In this document: piece by piece, positions 1 to 8,050 of the stretch
Position numbering within the stretch: position 1 is the first letter of the stretch
Layout of the letters: every line of letters starts with the position of its first letter
Assembly (NCBI RefSeq): GCF_900070365.1
Contig: NZ_LN850107.1
Span: forward strand, 5,642,001-5,706,000
DNA: 64,000 bases
Origin: Alloactinosynnema sp. L-07
Lineage (GTDB): Bacteria; Actinomycetota; Actinomycetes; Mycobacteriales; Pseudonocardiaceae
Direction of reading: 5' to 3'
Notes under the pieces: model-generated
Database searches by the model: none
What the model was told of the DNA's origin: nothing
Seen by the model: the letters and a program-made list of their open reading frames with translations, nothing else
Made by a program: the position numbers and the translations under genes

Positions 1-341
1 TGCGCGACGCGGCCGCGGCAGTCGGGTACCTGCGGACCGCGGTGGTCAACGGGTCCCGCAGCGTGCTGCGGCGCCGCAAAACCGCACGCGAGTACACCCC
101 GCCGCACGCGGTCAACGCCCGGTCGGCCGAGAGCCTTGCCATGCTGACCGCCGAACACCAGGGCGTGGTGAAGGCGCTGTCACAGCTGCCGCCCCGCCAG
201 CGCGAGGTCTTGGTGCTGCGCTACTACGGCAACCTCACCGAGGCCGAGATCGCCGAGGCCGCAGGCATCTCGAAGGGAACGGTCAAGTCCACCGCCAGCC
301 GCGCGCTGGAAGCCCTACAGAAGATCATGAACACCCCGTGA
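1..341 (+). CDS. SigE-family RNA polymerase sigma factor, C-terminal part (5' end outside window)
   Basis: The reading frame is open from the first complete codon (base 3) to the stop at 339-341, so the gene starts before the window. The visible ~112 residues hold the end of sigma region 2, a short basic linker, and a clear sigma-70 region 4: a PPRQREVLVLRYY stretch followed by the helix-turn-helix AEIAEAAGISKGTVKSTASRAL, which contacts the -35 promoter element. The short linker and the AVGYLRTAV start are typical of small ECF sigma factors of the SigE-like actinobacterial group. No anti-sigma gene follows on this strand. Which ECF subgroup it belongs to cannot be settled without the N-terminus. 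Confidence 0.88.
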   Translation, partial: RDAAAAVGYLRTAVVNGSRSVLRRRKTAREYTPPHAVNARSAESLAMLTAEHQGVVKALSQLPPRQREVLVLRYYGNLTEAEIAEAAGISKGTVKSTASRALEALQKIMNTP

Positions 342-361
342 TCGAATAACTACGCAAAGTT

Positions 362-391
362 TGGTTTAGACCACTGAGGTCTAGACCACCT
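362..391. promoter_or_regulatory. Two DasR/NagR-type operator sites upstream of nagA
   Basis: TGGTTTAGACCA (362-373) and AGGTCTAGACCA (377-388) are two adjacent near-palindromes matching the TGGTCTAGACCA core bound by GntR-family aminosugar regulators (DasR in streptomycetes). They lie about 40-60 bp before the nagA start, where they would cover the promoter. The motif match is seen directly; repression released by an aminosugar phosphate is inferred from the known family. Confidence 0.75.
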
Positions 392-425
392 AGACTCCTC
401 ACCGAGGAACCTCGGGAGGACGGGC

Positions 426-1544
426 ATGGCTGGACAACTGATCACCGGGCGGATCGTCACACCGGACGGCGTACTCGACGACGGCTGGCTCCACATCGAC
501 GGCGGGAAGATCAAAGCCGTCGGCACGGACCAGGCACCCGCCACCGAGCGGACCACCCGAGCGGACTGGGTCGTCCCTGGCTTCATCGACATCCACTGCC
601 ACGGCGGCGGCGGGGCCGCGTTCACCAGCCCCAACCCCGACGACATCCGCACCGCGACGGCCTTCCACGCCCGTCACGGCACCACGACGCTACTGGCCAG
701 CCTGGTCTCGCGCCCCATCCCCGAACTGGTCGAACAACTCGCGATCCTGCGCGAACACGTCACCGACGGCGTGATCGCGGGCGTCCACCTGGAGGGCCCT
801 TTCCTCGCCGAGGCCCGCTGCGGCGCCCACGACCCGGCGATCCTGACGCCCCCCGACCGCGACTCGGTCGCCGCTCTGCTGGATACCGGCCAGGTCCGAA
901 TGGTGACCCTGGCCCCCGAACTCGACGGGGCGATCGACGCGGTGAAACAACTCGTCGACGGCGGCTCCATCGCCGCCATCGGCCACACCGACGCCGTCGA
1001 GTCCCTGGTCCTACCCGCCATCGACGCGGGAGCGACCGTCGCGACCCACCTGTTCAACGGCATGCGCCCCCTCCACCACCGCGAACCCGGCCCCATCGGC
1101 GCTTTGCTGGACGACGAGCGGGTATCGGTCGAACTGATCTGCGACCTGGTCCACCTGAGCCCCACGATCGTGCGCATGGCCGCCCAACACGCAGGGACAA
1201 ACAGAACTGTCCTGGTCACCGACGCAATCTCAGCAACAGGAGCGGGCGACGGCCAGTACCAACTCGGCGGCCTGACCATCGAAGTCCGAGACGGCGTCCC
1301 CACCGTCCAGGGCAGCAACTCCCTGGCAGGCAGCACCCTGACCATGGACGCGGCGTTCCGCAACCTGATCACCGCCTGCGGCCTGGACATCACCGCCGCC
1401 GTCGCCGCCACGGCAGCCCGTCCGGCTGACCTACTCGGCCTGGACACCGGCAGACTCGCCGCCGGAAAGTCCGCAGACGTGGTCCTCCTGGACGACAAAC
1501 TGCAGGTGGAACGCGTCTTGCAGCGAGGGAACTGGATCGCCTGA
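426..1544 (+). CDS. nagA: N-acetylglucosamine-6-phosphate deacetylase
   Basis: This cytoplasmic amidohydrolase removes acetate from GlcNAc-6-phosphate to give glucosamine-6-phosphate in GlcNAc and chitin catabolism. The 372-residue protein has the expected family length and motifs in order: DIHCHGG metal ligands near residue 57, HLEGPFL, GHTDA, THLFNGM followed by a basic HHREPG loop, and the catalytic LVTDAISATG. The ATG is preceded by a GGGAGGA Shine-Dalgarno sequence 6 bases upstream. Tandem DasR-type sites lie just upstream, supporting aminosugar control. It appears monocistronic: no nagB or PTS gene follows, and an 846-bp gap comes next. Confidence 0.95.
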   Translation: MAGQLITGRIVTPDGVLDDGWLHIDGGKIKAVGTDQAPATERTTRADWVVPGFIDIHCHGGGGAAFTSPNPDDIRTATAFHARHGTTTLLASLVSRPIPELVEQLAILREHVTDGVIAGVHLEGPFLAEARCGAHDPAILTPPDRDSVAALLDTGQVRMVTLAPELDGAIDAVKQLVDGGSIAAIGHTDAVESLVLPAIDAGATVATHLFNGMRPLHHREPGPIGALLDDERVSVELICDLVHLSPTIVRMAAQHAGTNRTVLVTDAISATGAGDGQYQLGGLTIEVRDGVPTVQGSNSLAGSTLTMDAAFRNLITACGLDITAAVAATAARPADLLGLDTGRLAAGKSADVVLLDDKLQVERVLQRGNWIA

Positions 1545-1574
1545 TCGCGAGGCGAAAACTCGAATGGGACCGAA

Positions 1575-2110
1575 CTAGAACAGACGGACCGGCGCCGAGC
1601 GGGCGGACCGCGCGGGCCGGGATCGATCCAACGCAGGATGGGACCGGACAGGGCGGAACCCGGGCTCGGCCGGGGACCGCAGGCGGGACCCGGTGCGAGG
1701 CCGAACCCGGCCAGGGCGGGACCCCGGGCAGGGCACTGCCGGACCCAGGGCAGGCCGACCCGAGAGCAGCGCCGAATGGGGGCCGGGGCGGGCCGGCCGG
1801 GGCAACGCCGAACCGGGAGCAGGTTAACCCGAGGACAGGGCCAGACCGAGGCAGCGCCGAACGGGGGCCAGGCCTGCCGAGCCGGGGCAACGCCGAACCG
1901 GGAGCAGGTCGACCCGAGGACAGGGCCAGACCGGAGCAGCGCCGGATCCGGGGCAGAGCAGGACCGGGTATGGCCGGACCGGGGCATGGCTCGGGGGCGT
2001 GACTGGCGCGGCATGGCTGGCGCGGGACCGGACAGGGGCAGGCCGAACCGGGTCAAACGGGACCCCGGACCGCCAGGTCGACTGGGGCAGAGCGGAACCG
2101 GCGCGTAGCC
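1575..2110. repeat. Low-complexity GC-rich repeat tract in a long intergenic gap
   Basis: The gap 1545-2390 has no credible gene. Most of it consists of imperfect iterations built on GACCGG, GGGGC and CAGGGC words. One unit is clear: CCGGGGCAACGCCGAACCGG begins at 1797 and again at 1882, an 85-bp period, and a more degenerate copy precedes it. Long ORFs occur in several frames on both strands, but they are Pro/Arg/Gly/Ala-only low-complexity translations with no shared start signal, so they are judged non-coding. Confidence 0.7.
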
Positions 2111-2157
2111 GGATCGGGGCCGGACCGGCACGGAACTGAACGGCCCCAACTGAACGG

Positions 2158-2295
2158 CCTGGTTGGGTGGTTCGCCTTGATTTGGGGGAAATGGGCCTAA
2201 ACTCGCGGTGCGGGTGAGTCTTCTTGACCTCGCCTTTTGACCCGCACAGGCCCATTTCCAGGGGTCCCCAAATCAAGGCGAACCACCCAACCAGG
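2158..2295. repeat. Large inverted repeat with 30-bp perfect arms
   Basis: Bases 2158-2187 are perfectly complementary to 2266-2295 (outer word CCTGGTTGGGTGGTTCGCC). A second inner pair, AAATGGGCCT at 2189-2198 and AGGCCCATTT at 2248-2257, extends the stem after a small bulge. The central loop is about 50 bases. The arm is too long for an ordinary intrinsic terminator and no T-tract follows. It is followed at about 2290-2370 by a tract of CCAACCAGGCCC-like short repeats. It could be a MITE-like remnant, a cruciform site, or an RNA hairpin upstream of the small membrane protein gene. Confidence 0.8.
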
Positions 2296-2390
2296 CACCA
2301 ACCCGCCAACCAGGCCCACCACCCAACCAGCCCCACCCGACCAGGCCCCACCCAACCAGACACCACCAGCGCACCGCGAAGAGAGGCGAG

Positions 2391-2642
2391 TTGACCGCCG
2401 ACCCCGAACGCCTCCTAACCGAGGCCTTACGCGCCCAAGCCGCGCGCACCCCCCTGTCGGAGTCACCAACGATCGGCGGATTCGGACTGCTTTCCGGCAG
2501 CGACCTGCCATTGGTCGCCCAAGCCGAGCCAACGGCCCGCTTCGAGCCCAAGACACCGACAAGGGTCTGGTGGATCCTCCTAGTAGCGCTCCTACTAGGC
2601 CTGGCAGCAGGCTCGCTCGTAGGCCTGCTGACCCTGATCTGA
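2391..2642 (+). CDS. Small single-pass membrane protein, unknown function
   Basis: An 83-residue ORF starts at a TTG preceded by GAGAGGCGAG. The N-terminal ~55 residues are polar (LLTEALRAQAARTPL, then a Gly/Ser-rich segment). The C-terminus is one strong transmembrane helix (WWILLVALLLGLAAGSL, about residues 59-82) followed immediately by the stop. The layout suggests a tail-anchored protein with a cytoplasmic head. It lies 24 bp before a DedA-family gene on the same strand and may be co-transcribed with it. I do not recognise the family. Confidence 0.7.
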   Translation: MTADPERLLTEALRAQAARTPLSESPTIGGFGLLSGSDLPLVAQAEPTARFEPKTPTRVWWILLVALLLGLAAGSLVGLLTLI

Positions 2643-2666
2643 CACCCGCCCCGTACCTTTGTTGTC

Positions 2667-3329
2667 GTGATGAGCGCCGCGCTTCCCGTGAATCTCGCCC
2701 TGCTGCCGTCCTGGCTGGATCCCGAGGTGATCCTGCGTGGGCTCGGCCCGTACCTGCTGCCCGGCCTGTGCCTGATCATCTTCGCCGAGTGCGGGCTGCT
2801 GATCGGGTTCTTCCTGCCTGGCGACTCGCTGCTGTTCACCGCAGGACTCTTCGTCGCGATCGACGCGATCACGCCGCCGTTGTGGCTGGTCTGCGTGTTG
2901 CTGACGGTGTGCGCGTTCGCAGGCAACGTCGTCGGCTACTGGATCGGCGAGAAAGCCGGGCCCGCGCTGTTCAACAAGCCGGACTCGAAGCTGTTCAAGA
3001 AGGAACACGTGGTCAAGACCCACGAGTTCTTCGAGAGGTACGGCCCCCGCGCCATCGTGCTCGCCCGGTTCGTGCCGATCGTGCGCACCTTCATCACCGC
3101 CATCGCGGGCGTCGGCAAGATGGACAAGCGCAAGTTCTTCGTCTACTCCGGCATCGGCGCGGTGCTGTGGGCCACGGGTGTGACGGTCCTTGGCTACTTC
3201 CTCGGCCAGATCCCGTTCGTACACGACAACCTCGAAGCCATGATCCTGCTGATCGTGTTCATCTCGATCATCCCGATCATCATCGAGGTCCTCAAGGCCC
3301 GCCGCGAGAAGCGCGCCGCTCAGAGCTGA
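2667..3329 (+). CDS. DedA-family membrane protein
   Basis: This is a 220-residue integral membrane protein with the DedA/VTT signatures: FFLPGDSLLFTAGL near residues 50-63 and the downstream ARFVPIVRTFITAIAGVGKM segment with the conserved Arg residues. Several hydrophobic helices flank them. DedA proteins are implicated in lipid-carrier flipping (undecaprenyl phosphate, phosphatidylethanolamine) and in membrane homeostasis; the substrate here is unknown. The start is GTG directly followed by ATG. The 3' end overlaps the convergent oxidase gene by 10 bp. A second DedA gene lies at 6986-7627. Confidence 0.9.
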   Translation: MMSAALPVNLALLPSWLDPEVILRGLGPYLLPGLCLIIFAECGLLIGFFLPGDSLLFTAGLFVAIDAITPPLWLVCVLLTVCAFAGNVVGYWIGEKAGPALFNKPDSKLFKKEHVVKTHEFFERYGPRAIVLARFVPIVRTFITAIAGVGKMDKRKFFVYSGIGAVLWATGVTVLGYFLGQIPFVHDNLEAMILLIVFISIIPIIIEVLKARREKRAAQS

Positions 3330-4705
3330 GCGGCGAACATCGAACCCGGGTTGAACAGGTTCTCCGGGTCCAGCGCCGCCTTGATCGCCCGGTGGGTGCG
3401 CATGCCGATCGGGCCGATCTCGCGGGCCAGCCACTCGCGTTTGATCTTGCCGATGCCGTGTTCGCCGGTGACGGTGCCGCCCAGCGCGAGACCGATGGCC
3501 AGGATGTCGTCGAAAGCCTTGTGGGCGCGCGCGAACTCGTCCTCCGATGTCGCGTCGTAGACGATTGTCGGGTGCATGTTGCCGTCGCCCGCGTGGCCGA
3601 CGACGGCGATCCGCAGGCCGACTTCGGCGCTGACCCGCTCGCAGCCCGCGATCAGTTCGGCGATGCGGGTGCGCGGGACACAGACGTCGTCGGTCAGCCA
3701 GGCGCCGTAGACCTCAAGGGCCATGAGGACGGCGCGGCGGGCGGTGAGCAGGGCTTGGCCTTCGGCGAGGTCGTAGGTCGTGTAGGCGAGTTCGGCGCCC
3801 GCGTCGGTGCAGACCTGTTCGATGACACCCAGTTCGCGGCGGGCGGCCTCGCCGCCTGAGTCCGACTGGCAGATCAGGAGCGCCGCGCATCCCTTGCCCG
3901 CGCCCAGTTCCGTCTTCAGGTGCGCCTCGACGGCCTCGATCGAGGTGGCGTCCATGATCTCCATCAGCGACGGCACGATGCCCTCGCGCACGATCCGGCT
4001 GACCGCGGCGCCCGCGGCCTCGGTGGAGCCGAACGCCGCGACCATGGTGCCGGGGGCCTGCGGCAGCGGGCGCAGCGCGAGCGTCGCCTGGGTGATCACG
4101 CCAAGGGTGCCCTCGCTGCCGATGAACAGCTTGGTCAGGTCGTAGCCCGCCACGCCCTTGACCGTGCGGCGGCCGGTCTTGAGAAGTTCGCCGTCGGCGA
4201 GCACGACGTGCACGCCGAGGACGGAATCGGTGGTGACGCCGTACTTCACGCAGCACAGGCCGCCCGCGTTGGTCGACAGGTTGCCGCCGATGGTGCACCA
4301 GTCATAGGAGGACGGGTCGGGCGGATAGAACAGGCCGTGCTTCTCGACGGCGCCGCGCAGGTCGAGGTTGACCACGCCCGGCTCGACCACGGCGAGACGG
4401 TTGTCCGAGTCGACCTCGAGGATCGTGTTCATCCTTGTTGTGACGAGCACAACACATCCGTCGATCGCGTTGGCGGCTCCGGACAGCCCGCTGCCCGCGC
4501 CGCGCGGCACGATCGGCACCCCGTGTTCGGCGCACGCCCGGACAACCTCTTGGACCTGTTCGACGTCCTGGGGGAACGCCACGGCGAGCGGCGAGCCGTA
4601 CGGCGCCAGCGGCATCATGTCGCGCCGATACGCGGCGGTGACGTCGGGATCGACCGCGATCCCGTCGGCACCGAGGGCGGTGTTCAGCCTGGTCAGCAGG
4701 GACAT
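3320..4705 (-). CDS. FAD-binding oxidase, GlcD/glycolate-D-lactate oxidase type
   Basis: The 461-residue protein matches FAD-linked 2-hydroxyacid oxidases and dehydrogenases. It has an N-terminal FAD-binding domain with the PRGAGSGLSGAANA pyrophosphate motif and a GGNLSTNAGG turn. Its FAD-oxidase C-terminal domain ends GGTVTGEHGIGKIKREWL. It probably oxidises glycolate, D-lactate or a related acid. The frame is open further upstream, but the ATG at 4705 begins the recognisable N-terminus (MSLLTRLNTALG), so it is preferred. No GlcE/GlcF partner is adjacent, so it probably acts as a single-subunit enzyme. It is divergent from the hydrolase at 4840. Confidence 0.9.
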   Translation of the reverse strand: MSLLTRLNTALGADGIAVDPDVTAAYRRDMMPLAPYGSPLAVAFPQDVEQVQEVVRACAEHGVPIVPRGAGSGLSGAANAIDGCVVLVTTRMNTILEVDSDNRLAVVEPGVVNLDLRGAVEKHGLFYPPDPSSYDWCTIGGNLSTNAGGLCCVKYGVTTDSVLGVHVVLADGELLKTGRRTVKGVAGYDLTKLFIGSEGTLGVITQATLALRPLPQAPGTMVAAFGSTEAAGAAVSRIVREGIVPSLMEIMDATSIEAVEAHLKTELGAGKGCAALLICQSDSGGEAARRELGVIEQVCTDAGAELAYTTYDLAEGQALLTARRAVLMALEVYGAWLTDDVCVPRTRIAELIAGCERVSAEVGLRIAVVGHAGDGNMHPTIVYDATSEDEFARAHKAFDDILAIGLALGGTVTGEHGIGKIKREWLAREIGPIGMRTHRAIKAALDPENLFNPGSMFAAQL

Positions 4706-4839
4706 AACAGTCACGGTAGTCCCCGCGACACAATGAAGAGTTAAGGCGTTCGGACGCAGTGAATCAGTAGATCGTTGACTTACAGTTGGTGCAGTGGTGG
4801 TCACTGTGGACACCCACATCGGGGGAGGGGCGGTGTGCC

Positions 4840-5793
4840 ATGGCCGAGATGCCTGGTCCCAGCGTGCAGGCTCGCGCGCTCGCACTGTTCATGGGCACGA
4901 CGATCCGGCCGATAGCCGAGCGGATCCGACTGCACGGCCTGCACCTGCGCGTGATCAGAGAGTCCTTCGACGCGCTCGGTTTCATGCCGCTGCCACGAGG
5001 GACGAAAGTCCGCCCGGTCAGCGAACCCCACGGCTACGGCGACGTCCACGGGATGTGGATCTGCGCCCGTGAGGCCGACGAGACCGCGGGCGCGATCCTC
5101 TACCTGCACGGCGGCGGCTTCGTCTTCGGCTCGATGCGCACCCACAAGCACCTGGCGGCCGCACTGTCGGCCACTTCGGGTCTGCCGGTGCTGCTGCTGA
5201 ACTACCGCCGCGCGCCAGAGCACCAGTTCCCCGCGGCGGCCGACGACGCGGTCGCGGGCTATCACTGGCTGCTTGACCAGGGCTTCCCCGCGTCCAAGAT
5301 CGTCGTGGCGGGCGACTCGGCTGGTGGACACCTGTCGGTCGGCCTGCTCGCCGACCTGACCCGCCTGCGCCTGCCGATGCCGGGCGCGGCGGTGCTGTTC
5401 TCCCCGTTCCTCGACCTGCACTGCACGCAGCTCGACGACCGCGACGCCACCCGCCGCGACCCGTTCATCCCACCGGCGCGCGCCCGCGAGGCGGCAGGGG
5501 TCTACGCGGGGACGACCGACCTGACCGACCCCCGGCTGACCGTGCTCAAAGGAAGCAAGCGCCGCTGGCCCCCGATGCTCATCCAGGTCGGCGACACCGA
5601 ATGCCTCCTCGGCGACTCGGAACGCCTCGCGACCGCGATGCGGATGGCGGGAGCGCACTGCGAGCTGCAGGTGTGGCCGGGGCAGGTGCACGTGTTCCCG
5701 GCCTTCTACCCGATCGTCCCGGAGGGCCGCCTGGCCATCCGCTACGCGGGCGACTTCCTGCGTGCGGCGCTGGCGGAGTCGCTCGCCGCCTGA
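4840..5793 (+). CDS. Alpha/beta hydrolase, hormone-sensitive-lipase-like esterase
   Basis: The 317-residue enzyme has the HSL/bacterial family IV layout: HGGGF oxyanion motif at about residues 90-94, nucleophile elbow GDSAGG with Ser160, a GDTECLLGDS segment carrying the acid, and a C-terminal VHVFPAF His. An N-terminal cap helix region precedes the core. It should hydrolyse short or medium-chain esters in the cytoplasm; the natural substrate is unknown. ATG 4840 follows a GGGGAGGGG Shine-Dalgarno stretch and is preferred over an upstream in-frame start that would add 18 atypical residues. Confidence 0.9.
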   Translation: MAEMPGPSVQARALALFMGTTIRPIAERIRLHGLHLRVIRESFDALGFMPLPRGTKVRPVSEPHGYGDVHGMWICAREADETAGAILYLHGGGFVFGSMRTHKHLAAALSATSGLPVLLLNYRRAPEHQFPAAADDAVAGYHWLLDQGFPASKIVVAGDSAGGHLSVGLLADLTRLRLPMPGAAVLFSPFLDLHCTQLDDRDATRRDPFIPPARAREAAGVYAGTTDLTDPRLTVLKGSKRRWPPMLIQVGDTECLLGDSERLATAMRMAGAHCELQVWPGQVHVFPAFYPIVPEGRLAIRYAGDFLRAALAESLAA

Positions 5794-5868
5794 GGGACAG
5801 CGCGCCGGACAAGCAGGCAGACAAGTCCACGGACAGAAAACGCCTCATAATCCGGTTTTGCCTGGTGA

Positions 5869-6138
5869 ACGACCGTAAGCGCACACCAAGACCCACCCCC
5901 AAGGCTCTGCCGCGACCACCGCGATCGAAGGGAACACCCGGAAGTCGCCGATCACGTCCAGCCTGGCGAGTACACCTCGACCCCACTTGTGGTCGGTGGC
6001 TACCGCGGGGCTCCGCCCGAGGACGTCGCTTACCTGTTCCACCCCTTCGCGAAGATCGTGAGGATGGGCGCGGGCGGCGGGATTCTGGTGGTCTCCGACC
6101 CAAGGGAAGTGTCCGTCGAGCGGCCGCACCGCCGGTGA
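5869..6138 (+). pseudogene. Coding-like remnant without a start codon
   Basis: The 393-bp gap 5794-6186 has no complete gene. In one frame (codon phase of base 5941), the segment from about 5941 to the TGA at 6136-6138 reads like real protein, for example GEYTSTPLVVGGYRGAPPED followed by VAYLFHPFAKIVRMGAGGGI. Upstream this frame is closed by TGA at about 5863-5865, with no ATG or GTG before the conserved-looking part. It could be the tail of a decayed or frameshifted gene, or a short gene starting at an internal GTG. I do not recognise the family. Confidence 0.3.
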
Positions 6139-6186
6139 TCGGGCTCTAGTAGGGAACGGCACGGCCCGCCGGATCGTTCGACCGGC

Positions 6187-6501
6187 ATGGGGACGGTGGA
6201 GACGATCCTGGCCTGGAGTGTTCCCGGCGGGACGCTGCTGATGGTGGCGGTCGGCGGCTACGAACTGCTGCGGCAGAAGCGCCGCAAGCGCCCGGGGACT
6301 CCGCTCACCGCGACCTACGTCAACGAGTTCACCGCCATGTTCTACGGCTCCAAACGGACGGAGCTGGACCACCGGGACTCGGTGTCGCTGCTGCGCGAGG
6401 AAGACGCCGAAGGTGCCCCACCGAACCACGGGGTCGATCTTGACCGGGGTGTCGTCGTCCTTCGGCGAGACGATCAGCGCGGCCCTACGGTGGAGGCATG
6501 A
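6187..6501 (+). CDS. Small membrane protein, DUF6191-like
   Basis: The 104-residue protein has one N-terminal transmembrane helix (ILAWSVPGGTLLMVAVGGY), then a basic RQKRRKR stop-transfer, then a soluble polar tail containing YVNEFTAMFYGSKRTELDHR. This matches my recollection of the short actinobacterial DUF6191 proteins; function is unknown. Its stop overlaps the next start by 4 bp (ATGA), so the two genes are probably translated together. Confidence 0.75.
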   Translation: MGTVETILAWSVPGGTLLMVAVGGYELLRQKRRKRPGTPLTATYVNEFTAMFYGSKRTELDHRDSVSLLREEDAEGAPPNHGVDLDRGVVVLRRDDQRGPTVEA

Positions 6502-6908
6502 CCGCACGAACCACCGCGTCGCTCTGGTCCGCCGTTGTCACCGCCGGTTCCGTGGTGATCGTTCTGATCGCCCTCAACACCGCTGCCGGTGTCATCAACC
6601 TGGGAAACAGCAACTACGAGGTCGAGTTCATCGACACCCCGGTCCTGGGCGCGTCGCTGCTGCTCGTCCCGCTGCTCGGCCTCGCCGCCCACCGGTCGGT
6701 GCCGATCGCGTTGCTCGGGCTGGTGGGGCTGGTCGTGCCGCTGGTCTTCGGAGCATGGGAGGCCGTGCGGCGGTATAAGGAGTCCGAATGGGGTGACGGG
6801 TTGGAGGTCCTCGGCTACGTGATTCCCATCGGGATCGGCACGCTCGGACTGGTCGCGGTATGGATCGGCGAGCTGATCGGGCGGCGTGCGGCGACGCTGA
6901 CCCACTGA
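6498..6908 (+). CDS. Four-helix hypothetical membrane protein
   Basis: The 136-residue protein has about four hydrophobic segments: SAVVTAGSVVIVLIAL, ASLLLVPLLGLAA, IALLGLVGLVVPLVFG, and a C-terminal YVIPIGIGTLGLVAVW. Polar loops separate them and it ends in a short basic tail. The start overlaps the stop of the preceding DUF6191-like gene (ATGA), indicating a two-gene unit. The family is not recognised and no catalytic motif is visible. Confidence 0.75.
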   Translation: MTARTTASLWSAVVTAGSVVIVLIALNTAAGVINLGNSNYEVEFIDTPVLGASLLLVPLLGLAAHRSVPIALLGLVGLVVPLVFGAWEAVRRYKESEWGDGLEVLGYVIPIGIGTLGLVAVWIGELIGRRAATLTH

Positions 6909-6985
6909 TTGCGGCTTCGCCAAAGACAGGTGAATACGGACCCATTCCCCTGCGGCCCGCCGGACACCCCACGTAGTCTGGCCCC

Positions 6986-7627
6986 GTGACCATGGCTACG
7001 GGTCTGCTCGACTCCGCCGCCCCATTGCTGGTTTGGGCGATCGTGCTCGGCTTCGTCTTCGTCGAGTGCGCCTTCATCGTCGGCTTGTTCCTGCCCGGCG
7101 ACTCGCTGCTGTTCGCCGCCGGGGTGGTGCTCGCGCAGGGCAACCACGAACACCAGGCGTGGTGGCTGTCGCTGGTGGCGACGGCGGTGGCGGTCGCGGG
7201 CAACCAGCTCGGGTACTACATCGGCCACCGGGCGGGCCACGCGATCATCACCCGGCGCGGGGGCAAGGTGATGAACGAGCACAACCTCCACCGGGCCAGG
7301 GACTTCCTCGACCGGCGCGGGTTCTGGGCGATCGTGCTCGCCCGCTGGATCCCGTGGATCCGCACGCTCGCGCCGCTGATCGCGGGGGCGGCGAAGATGG
7401 ATCCCCGCAAGTTCGCGCTGGCCACGACCATCGGCGGCATCGCCTGGGTGCCGACGTTGGTGCTGGTCGGCTACTACGCCGCCGGTCTGCTCGACGAGCT
7501 GCCCTGGCTGCAGACCGCCGCGCTGGTCATCAGCGTCGCGTTCCTGGTGCTGGGCACCGTGTGGGGCGTGTGGCGCTACCGCCAGGAGATGCACAAGCCC
7601 GTCGACACGGTCTCCATCACCGAGTAG
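6986..7627 (+). CDS. DedA-family membrane protein
   Basis: The 213-residue integral membrane protein carries both DedA signatures, FLPGDSLLFAAGVVLA near residues 35-48 and ARWIPWIRTLAPLIAGAAKM near residue 117, with several membrane helices and a short cytoplasmic tail. It is related to but distinct from the DedA protein at 2667-3329. The GTG at 6986 gives MTMATG; an ATG two codons later is an alternative. It overlaps the convergent VOC gene by 11 bp. Confidence 0.9.
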   Translation: MTMATGLLDSAAPLLVWAIVLGFVFVECAFIVGLFLPGDSLLFAAGVVLAQGNHEHQAWWLSLVATAVAVAGNQLGYYIGHRAGHAIITRRGGKVMNEHNLHRARDFLDRRGFWAIVLARWIPWIRTLAPLIAGAAKMDPRKFALATTIGGIAWVPTLVLVGYYAAGLLDELPWLQTAALVISVAFLVLGTVWGVWRYRQEMHKPVDTVSITE

Positions 7628-7970
7628 GCCGCAGGGCCAGTTGGATTCCGTCGGGGTCGCACACGGAGATCTCGTCGGAGCAGGCGATGAACGGGACGCC
7701 GAACTCGGTCAGCCGGGTCACCCACGTGCGGAGCTCGTCCACCGCGAATGTCAGCCGGTCCAGCCCCGGCCGGGAGCCGTCGAACGTCGCGCGCGCGGCG
7801 TCGAGGTGCTGGACCAGGGTGAGTGTGATGCCGAAGCCGTCGAGCGGCACCGATCTCCGGCCGGGGACGTCCTGCTCGGCGGCGCTGGTGAAGCCCAGGA
7901 CCCGCTCGTACCAGGGGACGCTGCGGTCCACATCCGTCACCGTGAGCGCGACCTGGCGTACGCCGGGCAT
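7617..7970 (-). CDS. VOC (glyoxalase/bleomycin-resistance fold) family protein
   Basis: The 117-residue single-domain protein begins VRQVALTVTDVDRSVPWYERVLGF, the canonical first beta-alpha-beta-beta unit of the vicinal oxygen chelate fold, and ends CDPDGIQLALRP, the second module with its Glu/Asp region. Substrate cannot be deduced; members include lyases, dioxygenases and drug-binding proteins. The ATG at 7970 is preceded by AAGGAAGGGA and is preferred over an upstream in-frame ATG at 8018. Confidence 0.85.
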   Translation of the reverse strand: MPGVRQVALTVTDVDRSVPWYERVLGFTSAAEQDVPGRRSVPLDGFGITLTLVQHLDAARATFDGSRPGLDRLTFAVDELRTWVTRLTEFGVPFIACSDEISVCDPDGIQLALRPTR

Positions 7971-8050
7971 CGCCGACCGTCCCTTCCTTGCGCCGTTCGG
8001 ATCCTGACCTTCGCCCATAGTGCCCCAGTCCGGTGACCAGTGGAGCGCCG

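Noticed and set aside
1797..1950. CRISPR-like appearance of the 85-bp repeats
   Set aside because: There are only two clear units, without distinct spacers or nearby cas genes.
674..2149. Long minus-strand ORF across nagA and the repeat tract
   Set aside because: It is antisense to nagA and then runs into low-complexity repeats; no motif.
2237..3859. 540-codon plus-strand ORF covering the DedA gene
   Set aside because: It lies in another frame over the clear DedA and oxidase genes and is Arg/Pro-rich; a shadow.
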